Shown piece after piece: positions 33,961 through 39,767 of a stretch of DNA of 39,767 nt (within the stretch, counting starts at the first letter, position 1; the number at the start of each line of letters is the position of its first letter). Both the position numbers and the translations under genes were made by a program. Origin of the DNA: CAZLMW01 sp964560875 (GTDB taxonomy: Bacteria > Myxococcota_A > UBA9042); the NCBI GenBank assembly GCA_964560875.1, contig CAZLMW010000071.1, positions 1 to 39,767 of the forward strand, read 5' to 3'. Below the pieces are notes generated by a model. That model did not search any database. It was given only the letters and a program-made list of their open reading frames with translations, and had not been told where the DNA came from.

Positions 33961-36900
33961 CTACGGCGCTCCGGTCACAATGCCGTCCTTGCCCTTGCTA
34001 CCAAAGTCACCGGAGGAGAGCTTCGTGCTCCCGCCCGGGTGACCGCCGCTGCCGCCGATGTGGCAGATGCGCAAGAGTTCGGCGTTCGCGTAGCCGGGAA
34101 CAGTCGCCTTGTAGGTGTCGCAGGAGCCGTTGACGCTGCCCTTGTGCGATGTGCTCCATATCTCGTGCGCGCGCTGTTTGTTCCAGCCGACGACCGGCGT
34201 CGTGCCCTTGGTGTGGGTCAGCATCCATGTGCCGCTGATCGCGACATCTCCCCCGTCGCCGCCCTTGCCGCCTTCGCCGCCGGGTTTGGTGTCGTGGCCG
34301 ATGCGTCCCGAGCCGCCGTGACCGCCGGTGTAGCTGATGAAGGCGGGCAGCGCCGTGGTGGCTTTGACGGGCACGCGCACGAGGAAATGCTCGAGGCCGC
34401 CGCCGGTCCAAAACGCCACCCTGTTGGCGACGAGCGTGCCGGCCTCCACCGTGATTTTGCCGCCTTTGCCGCCAGGGCCGCCGGGAGCCTGGACGATGCT
34501 CCAGTCGGTGCCGGCCCACGACGGGCCCATGCCGCCGCTGGTGCAGATGCCGCGCTTGAACGCGCTGTAGATGACCTTGGGCGCGGTCGGGGACTGGAAT
34601 TTGCCGTAGTGGGTCCACTTTGTGGAGATGTTCATCGGCGGCGACGGTGCGAGCGTGTTGGGCGGAAGCCTCGGTGCGGAGCCGACGAGGCCTTCGCCGC
34701 CGGTGAAGATGAGCCGCGAGTCGGTGCCGGACGCCTTGACTGTGACGGCGCCGCCTGAACCGCCCGGGTGCACGACGGTGTTCTTGTCGGTGGCGTCGGT
34801 GTGACCGCCGCGGCTGATGATGGTGGGCACGATGGTGTAGGCGTTGGCGAGCTGACGGATGATGACGTCGCCGCCCTTGCCTCCTTTCGCCGCAGAGCTG
34901 CCGGTGACGTCGCCGTTGAGCCCGCGCGTGTCAATGAGCCCGAGGATGAGCGCTTCGCCCAGCGTTTCGAGGGTCAGCTTGAAGCCGTCGGGTTTGGCCT
35001 TGTCCTTGGAGCGCGCGACGATCTTTCCGGTCGGCCCGACGTAGATGCCGCTGGACGCCTTGATGGTGCTGTCTTCGGTGATCTCGAGCGTGCCCTCGAC
35101 GACCAGCCACACGTAGTCCTTGGCGCCGCCGAGGGTCGCGGTTGTGCCCGCGCCGACATGCTTGATGTAGCCCTGCTTGGACTCGTCGCCGCCGGGCGTT
35201 TGGTTGTTCAGGTAGAGGGTTTCGGCCGTGTCGAAGTGCCCCGATGCGAAGCTGTGGCCGGCGAGGAACTCGACCTTGCCGCCCTTGCCGCCGGGTTCGT
35301 GCAGCCACGAGTCGCCGCCGCTCGCTTCGATGATGCCGGTGTGGTCGAAGCCCAGTCCGGTCATCAGGTCGCCGAACGGAAACAGCACGTCGCCACCGGG
35401 GTCGCGGCGTCTGCGACCGACGGTCACGCTCGGCTGCCAACCGTTCGCGGCCGATCCGGCGGTGCCACGCTCGTTGGAATGGGTGGGCGCGTTGTCGAGA
35501 TAGAAGCTGCCCGTCCCGGCGCCGCCCTTGTCCTGGTAGACCGTGCCGACCTTCCGCTGAGAACGGGACGTGAAGTTGATCGTGACGTTGCGGCTCGTCT
35601 GCAGCTCCGGCTTGAAGCAGGTGATCACAACGTTGGTGGACCTGCCTGCGGCCAGCGTCGGGATCTTGCGCCGCCAGGCCGCGTTGGCGTTGACCCATCC
35701 GCTCCAGCTGCCGGTGTTGCAATTCCAGTCACGGGCGTTGCGGAACTTGCCGCGGACCGAAGCGGTCATGCGCAGGTGGGTTGCGGGTTTCGCGCCTGCC
35801 TTGAGGGTCGGGTAGTTGGGGATACGCGAGACGACGAGCAGCGTGTGGCCGTCGACTTCGCGGTGACCGAGCACGCGGTCGTAGTGCTTGACCTGGGGGC
35901 TGACGGGCGGGACCTGGGCGTACGAAAACCCCGGCGGAGTCGAACGCGGGCCGGCGTACCACTCGTTGAGCCACCGACCGCGCAATGGAATCGAGAAGCG
36001 ATCGGCGAGGAAGTTGACCACGCGGCGGACGGCGAGTCGTTGGACAAGTGGATAGTCCTCGTGGTCGTCGTTGACGATCTCAATTCCGGGCGCGACGTTG
36101 TTGGTCGGCCGGGAGTGGCCGACGCGGGCTTCGGGCGCGGTTGTCGCGGCGATGACGCCGTTGCGTCCAACCCAATACTGCGCGGACGCCTTTCCGGCCC
36201 GTGCGGCCGTCCAACCCTTCTTGAAGTGCTTGGCGAGGGGCTCGAGCGCGGCGCCGTCGGTGTGGTGCAACACGATGTGGGTCGTGGGCTGGTTGCGCGC
36301 GGTGGCCGTCGCCCAGCCGGTTGTCTTCTGAACCACACGCAGGGCGTTATGCGTGTGTGTTTGCGTCGTGTACTGGAGTTGACCCGAAGCGGCCCCGCCC
36401 ACGTAGTTGCTGAAGTGATACAGCTGCACAGAGACGGTCTTGTTGGCCTTGTCCACCGTGTACTCGGGGATGTCGTGGACGTCGATGTCCTCGGTCGCGG
36501 CGTTGGGTAATCCGGCCATACGCACGCCTGAATTCGCCAAGAAGAAGACGACCTGGTCGCCGTCGTTTGCGCCCTTTGGGAGCTTGGCGGGGTCGTAGGT
36601 CAGGGTAAGCGTCGCCGTGTGGGCGAGCTCGATGCCGTCGGGCGCGATCGAAAACGCGGCGGTCGTGTACGCGAAGTCCTTGTCGGCCTTGGGCGGGGCG
36701 ATCTTCGTGAGCGTTACCTTCGTGCCAGCAGGCAGAGCTCCGACCGGGATCTCGAGCGTGGCGCCCGGTGCCTGGACGATAATCGACGTGGGGGCGGTAC
36801 CGACGTCTGCGTTGGGGACGGCATCAGCCGAGGCGGCGGCATCGGAAACGGCTCCGGAATCGGAACCGGCGACAGCATCGGAAAGGGCGCCGGAGTCGGT

Positions 36901-37218
36901 CGCAGCGCCGGCATCGGCGACGGCAACAGCATCGGAACCATCGCCCGCGTCGGCGACGGCAACAGCATCGAAAGGTGCGCCAGCATCGGCGGCCGCATCG
37001 GAAACAGCGCCCGCGTCAGAAACTGGCCCCGCATCGGCGGCGGCACCGGTATCCGCGACGGTGCCGGCATCACCGCTCCCGTTGGAGTCCTCGATCTTCT
37101 CCGCGTCGCCCGCCACATCGGACAAGGCGCCCGCTTGGTCCGAGCCTTTGCCGCTATCGTCGTCCGAACACGCCGCGGCAAGCAGCAATGTGGCGACGAG
37201 AAAACACCTGTTTTTCAT
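33961..37218 (-). CDS. lipoprotein with ZU5-like, N-acetylmuramoyl-L-alanine amidase and Gly-rich beta domains
   Basis: This 1085-residue envelope protein has a lipobox (LLLAAAC, C17) and a long Ala/Asp/Ser/Val linker to about residue 140. A ZU5-like beta domain follows (about 145-270, PGATLEIPVGALPAGTKVTL). Next is an amidase_2/PGRP-type domain (about 312-475), with a zinc-type His pair in IVLHHTD (H318, H319), a second His in VGHSR, a NN-x-x-PGIEIVND strand and GHREVDGH. The last part deviates from the usual GHRDVDPG, so activity is not certain. Residues about 480-1085 are Gly/Lys-rich strands (GGKGGDV, GGPGGKGGKI, GGHGGSGRIG) that look like a beta-helix or barrel surface. Working hypothesis: surface-anchored peptidoglycan hydrolase or binder. 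A promoter-like TTGAAA-N17-CACACT lies 6 bases upstream. Confidence 0.88.
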   Translation of the reverse strand: MKNRCFLVATLLLAAACSDDDSGKGSDQAGALSDVAGDAEKIEDSNGSGDAGTVADTGAAADAGPVSDAGAVSDAAADAGAPFDAVAVADAGDGSDAVAVADAGAATDSGALSDAVAGSDSGAVSDAAASADAVPNADVGTAPTSIIVQAPGATLEIPVGALPAGTKVTLTKIAPPKADKDFAYTTAAFSIAPDGIELAHTATLTLTYDPAKLPKGANDGDQVVFFLANSGVRMAGLPNAATEDIDVHDIPEYTVDKANKTVSVQLYHFSNYVGGAASGQLQYTTQTHTHNALRVVQKTTGWATATARNQPTTHIVLHHTDGAALEPLAKHFKKGWTAARAGKASAQYWVGRNGVIAATTAPEARVGHSRPTNNVAPGIEIVNDDHEDYPLVQRLAVRRVVNFLADRFSIPLRGRWLNEWYAGPRSTPPGFSYAQVPPVSPQVKHYDRVLGHREVDGHTLLVVSRIPNYPTLKAGAKPATHLRMTASVRGKFRNARDWNCNTGSWSGWVNANAAWRRKIPTLAAGRSTNVVITCFKPELQTSRNVTINFTSRSQRKVGTVYQDKGGAGTGSFYLDNAPTHSNERGTAGSAANGWQPSVTVGRRRRDPGGDVLFPFGDLMTGLGFDHTGIIEASGGDSWLHEPGGKGGKVEFLAGHSFASGHFDTAETLYLNNQTPGGDESKQGYIKHVGAGTTATLGGAKDYVWLVVEGTLEITEDSTIKASSGIYVGPTGKIVARSKDKAKPDGFKLTLETLGEALILGLIDTRGLNGDVTGSSAAKGGKGGDVIIRQLANAYTIVPTIISRGGHTDATDKNTVVHPGGSGGAVTVKASGTDSRLIFTGGEGLVGSAPRLPPNTLAPSPPMNISTKWTHYGKFQSPTAPKVIYSAFKRGICTSGGMGPSWAGTDWSIVQAPGGPGGKGGKITVEAGTLVANRVAFWTGGGLEHFLVRVPVKATTALPAFISYTGGHGGSGRIGHDTKPGGEGGKGGDGGDVAISGTWMLTHTKGTTPVVGWNKQRAHEIWSTSHKGSVNGSCDTYKATVPGYANAELLRICHIGGSGGHPGGSTKLSSGDFGSKGKDGIVTGAP

Positions 37219-37224
37219 GGTGCC

Positions 37225-37253
37225 AGTGTGGCCTTCGACGCCCGACGTTTCAA
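37225..37253 (-). promoter_or_regulatory. promoter of the amidase-like lipoprotein gene, leaderless candidate
   Basis: On the minus strand TTGAAA (37248-37253), 17 bases, CACACT (37225-37230), then 6 bases to the ATG at 37218. The -35 matches consensus at five of six positions and the spacing is ideal. There is no Shine-Dalgarno at proper distance. Confidence 0.4.
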
Positions 37254-37269
37254 CGCCTTGCGCGCACGA

Positions 37270-39633
37270 CTACTTGCAGTCGTTGGCTTTGCCGGGCGTT
37301 CCCTTGAGCTTGGCCGTGCCGAACTCGGTCGCACTCAGACACCAGTTGGCGCCGGCATCGTTGGTCAGCGCGCCATAGGACGCGGTCTTGAGCTGGATCG
37401 ACGCGCCGGTCGTCAACGTCGGCCACGGCTTGCTCTTGCCGTACTTCACGAGATCGATGATCTGGGTGCCGGCCATGATCGCGAGGTCGGCGCCCGTGTT
37501 GCTCAGGCCGATGCCCTTCCAGACCCACGAGACGGTCGCGCCGCCGTTGTCGGCGGGGTTGGCCGATGCACCGAGCACGATGTAGGCCTTGGATTTGACA
37601 ACGAGGGGCTTGCCGCCGGTGTCGATCTTCTTGAGCGTCGTCTTGTAGCGGAACGTCAGGCCATCGAGGTCGATATCGACGGTGGACGGGTTGTAGAGCT
37701 CGACCCACTCGCCCTTGTCGCCGCCGCCGGACTTGGACTTGGCCATGATCTCGGTGATGAGCAGCGCGCCCGGCGGGACATTCGGTGCGGCCTTGGCGCA
37801 CGCGTCGCCGATGCCGTCCTTATCCACGTCAGCCTGGTCGTCGTTCTTGACCTTGGGGCAGTTGTCGCAGGCGTCGCCGAGCTTGTCGCCGTCGGCGTTG
37901 TCCTGGTCCTGGTTGGACTTGTTGGGGCAGTTGTCGAGCGTGTTGGGCACGCCGTCGCTGTCGGTGTCGTCCTTTTTCGGGTCGGTGATGAGCGAGCAGT
38001 CGTGGTTCTTGGCGCCCGGCGAGCCGAGATCGCCTTCGCCGTAGGGCAGCATGCCGTGACACCAGCTCTTCGGGTCGTCGTTGGCCTTGGCGTTCAGCTG
38101 CGCCGGATCGAGCGCCGTGGTGCGCCCTTTCTTGATCGGCCACGTCTTGGGATCCCACGCGACCTTGTCGACGGACTTGCCCTGCGACACAAGCTCGAGC
38201 GCCGCGGCCTTGCTGCTTGTGATGTTCAGCTCGAACTTGGGGTTGTTGACGTATTGCGCGGCGACGTTGGGGATGCCGCCGTTGACCTTCGGGTCCTTGT
38301 ACGCGGCGACCACGAGGTAGGTGCCCGGCTTCATGACGAGCGGATCGGTGCTGCTGACCGACACCTTGAACGGGCTGCTGCCACCGATCGTGGCGTGGAT
38401 CATCAGGCCCTGGACGTCCACGTCGGCGTTGGACGTGTTGTACAGCTCGATCCACTCGCCCTTGATGTTGCCAGCCGCCTTCGGGATGGCGTGGAACTCG
38501 CTGATGATGATGGCGCCCTCGGCGATCTTGCTCTCTTTTTGGCAGGTGTCGCTGCAGCCATCGCCCGACTTCTTGTTGAAGTCGTCGCACGTCTCGCCCT
38601 TGTCGATCTTGCCGTTGCCGCAGAGCGGGGCCTTGCCTTCGCAGTCGTCGCCGACGCCGTTCTTGTTGCCGTCGTACTGGCTGGGGTTGGCGTAGCCCTT
38701 GCAGTTGTCTTCACCGTCGGGGACGCCGTCGTTGTCGTCATCGGCATAATCGCACTTGCTGTTGGCGGCGCCGGGCGTGGCGTGGTCCCCGTTGGCCATC
38801 TTCGTCGCCGATCCGCACCAGTTTTCGGCCTTGTCGTTTTCGGTCGCGTCCAGCTTGTCGGGCGAAAGGTTCATCGAGCGCGAGTTGAGAAACGGCCAGC
38901 CGCCCTTGGTTTCGTAGACGACCTCGTCGATGACCTTGCCGCCGTGTTCGACGATCACACCGTCCTTGCCTGTGTTGTAGAACTTGATGCTGTTGCCGTA
39001 CTCCACGTCAACCGCGATGCCGCCGTTCTTGGTCTTGTCCTTGGTCACGCCGAAGACGACGTATGCGCCCGGATCGACGTAGACAGCGCCCGCTACATTA
39101 AAGACGTCCTTGTCGGTGGCCGGGCCACGGATCGTGACGCCCTGCAGGTCCAGGGTGTGCTTGGCGGCGTTGTAGAGCTCAAACCACTCGGCGGTTTCGT
39201 CCTTGGCCGTGTTGTTTCCGTAGGGGTTGTAGTGGATCTCGGAGACGACGAGCTCGCCGACCTTGGGCGCGGGAGGCTTTGTGCCACCGCCGTCACCGCC
39301 GCTGCTCGACGATGCGTCACCGCCGCTGCTCGACCCGCCGCTGGTCCCGGTGTCGCCGCCGCTGCCGGATGCGCTCGTGTCCCCGCCGCCGCTGGACGCG
39401 CCGCTTGTTCCCGTATCGCCGCCGCTGCTCGACGCGCCGGTGTCGGTCGTCCCAGTGCCAACATCTGCGCCGGTGAAGCCGTCGGCGCCGCTGCTGGAGC
39501 CGCCGTCGATGCCCGCGTCCGCGACCGGTGTCGTCCCGCCGCCGCTGCCGTCATCGTCGCTGCAGGCCGCGAAAAGAAGCGCGGCACAGCCGACAAATGC
39601 GGCATAAGTCATTGAAAATCGTAGCTTTCGCAT
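37270..39633 (-). CDS. lipoprotein with three lamin-tail domains, TSP type 3 and Myxococcus Cys-rich repeats
   Basis: This 787-residue protein starts at ATG 39633 (MRKLRFSMTYAAF, lipobox FAAC with C24); the open frame reaches nearly to the window end but without a signal. A Ser/Gly/Asp/Thr stalk runs to about residue 130. Three lamin-tail-like beta domains follow, each opening with the pattern VVSEIHYNP, IIISEFHAIP or LLITEIMAKS and containing a WFELYN, WIELYN or WVELYN core. Between them are Asp-rich thrombospondin type 3 calcium repeats (DNDGVPDGEDNC, DTDSDGVPNTLDNCP, DKDGIGDAC) and one Myxococcus-type Cys repeat (LCGNGKIDKGETC...GDGCSDTC). The protein should be a rigid calcium-stabilised surface rod. 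The function is unknown. Confidence 0.92.
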   Translation of the reverse strand: MRKLRFSMTYAAFVGCAALLFAACSDDDGSGGGTTPVADAGIDGGSSSGADGFTGADVGTGTTDTGASSSGGDTGTSGASSGGGDTSASGSGGDTGTSGGSSSGGDASSSSGGDGGGTKPPAPKVGELVVSEIHYNPYGNNTAKDETAEWFELYNAAKHTLDLQGVTIRGPATDKDVFNVAGAVYVDPGAYVVFGVTKDKTKNGGIAVDVEYGNSIKFYNTGKDGVIVEHGGKVIDEVVYETKGGWPFLNSRSMNLSPDKLDATENDKAENWCGSATKMANGDHATPGAANSKCDYADDDNDGVPDGEDNCKGYANPSQYDGNKNGVGDDCEGKAPLCGNGKIDKGETCDDFNKKSGDGCSDTCQKESKIAEGAIIISEFHAIPKAAGNIKGEWIELYNTSNADVDVQGLMIHATIGGSSPFKVSVSSTDPLVMKPGTYLVVAAYKDPKVNGGIPNVAAQYVNNPKFELNITSSKAAALELVSQGKSVDKVAWDPKTWPIKKGRTTALDPAQLNAKANDDPKSWCHGMLPYGEGDLGSPGAKNHDCSLITDPKKDDTDSDGVPNTLDNCPNKSNQDQDNADGDKLGDACDNCPKVKNDDQADVDKDGIGDACAKAAPNVPPGALLITEIMAKSKSGGGDKGEWVELYNPSTVDIDLDGLTFRYKTTLKKIDTGGKPLVVKSKAYIVLGASANPADNGGATVSWVWKGIGLSNTGADLAIMAGTQIIDLVKYGKSKPWPTLTTGASIQLKTASYGALTNDAGANWCLSATEFGTAKLKGTPGKANDCK

Positions 39634-39667
39634 GGGAGACACCTGGGCAATGCAAATCGAGGCGCGC

Positions 39668-39696
39668 GTACTACCACGACCGCGGGGTCCGCGCAA
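39668..39696 (-). promoter_or_regulatory. weak promoter candidate for the lamin-tail lipoprotein
   Basis: On the minus strand TTGCGC (39691-39696), 17 bases and TAGTAC (39668-39673) give a loose -35/-10 pair 34 bases upstream of the ATG. AGGTG lies about 8 bases before the ATG as a weak ribosome-binding site. Confidence 0.25.
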
Positions 39697-39767
39697 AGCA
39701 CAATGGCCCCGCTGGCAGATCGGATCGGAGTTGTTCGGACGTGAGCGTCGCCGCACTCATCGGCAAT

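Noticed and set aside
36619..39615. 998-codon open frame on the plus strand
   Set aside because: It is antisense to two clear lipoprotein genes with signal peptides and domains; its translation is low-complexity Val/Gly/Arg. It is a codon-bias shadow in GC-rich DNA.

Overview
The window is about 39.8 kb of GC-rich, gene-dense bacterial DNA with one scaffold gap of 100 N (22773-22872). Its protein repertoire points to Myxococcota or a close deltaproteobacterial relative such as Bradymonadales or Haliangiales. The signs are a Hanks-type Ser/Thr kinase, many secreted lipoproteins with Asp/Ala/Gly/Ser-rich linkers, a Myxococcus-type cysteine-rich repeat, thrombospondin type 3 repeats, lamin-tail domains and the fused B12 mutase IcmF. 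The placement is inferred from protein style; no rRNA or tRNA was found to confirm it.

Layout. 82-2600 (minus): a translationally coupled pair, a kinase and an uncharacterised partner. 2712-3695: a PI-PLC-like lipoprotein, followed by a REPIN-like inverted-repeat element (3719-3918). 4174-10182 (plus): an Hrq1/MrfA-type helicase with an extra C-terminal domain, a nine-repeat Cys-rich lipoprotein and a UvrD/Rep-type helicase. 10271-14084: four lipoproteins, one of them an esterase, and a stop-codon-containing tandem repeat. 14238-19219: a DPP-IV-like peptidase divergent from shikimate kinase, a zinc-ribbon membrane protein and a small SEC-C membrane protein. 19245-23932: icmF, divergent from a gap-interrupted pirin gene. 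23933-25234 (minus): a lipoprotein with an internally duplicated domain behind what looks like a cobalamin riboswitch. 25397-39633: four very large surface lipoproteins (2135, 565, 1085 and 787 aa) carrying Cys-rich repeats, propeller-like repeats, a fibrinogen-like domain, vWA, ZU5, amidase and lamin-tail domains.

How the genes may work together. There is no single operon. The clearest functional thread is cobalamin: an adenosylcobalamin-dependent mutase lies 2.4 kb from a lipoprotein whose leader carries the sequence hallmarks of a cobalamin aptamer. If that reading is right, an uncharacterised surface protein is B12-controlled. The other theme is the cell surface: at least twelve genes have a lipobox, many in modular architectures suited to adhesion, prey or substrate contact, or wall remodelling.

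Two sequence-level themes recur. Several genes lack a Shine-Dalgarno but have a -10-like TAnnnT or CAnnnT box only 5-8 bases before the ATG, suggesting leaderless transcripts. Short tandem duplications (8, 9, 14/15 and 21 bp) occur in coding regions, at stop codons, in a ribosome-binding site and probably at the assembly gap.
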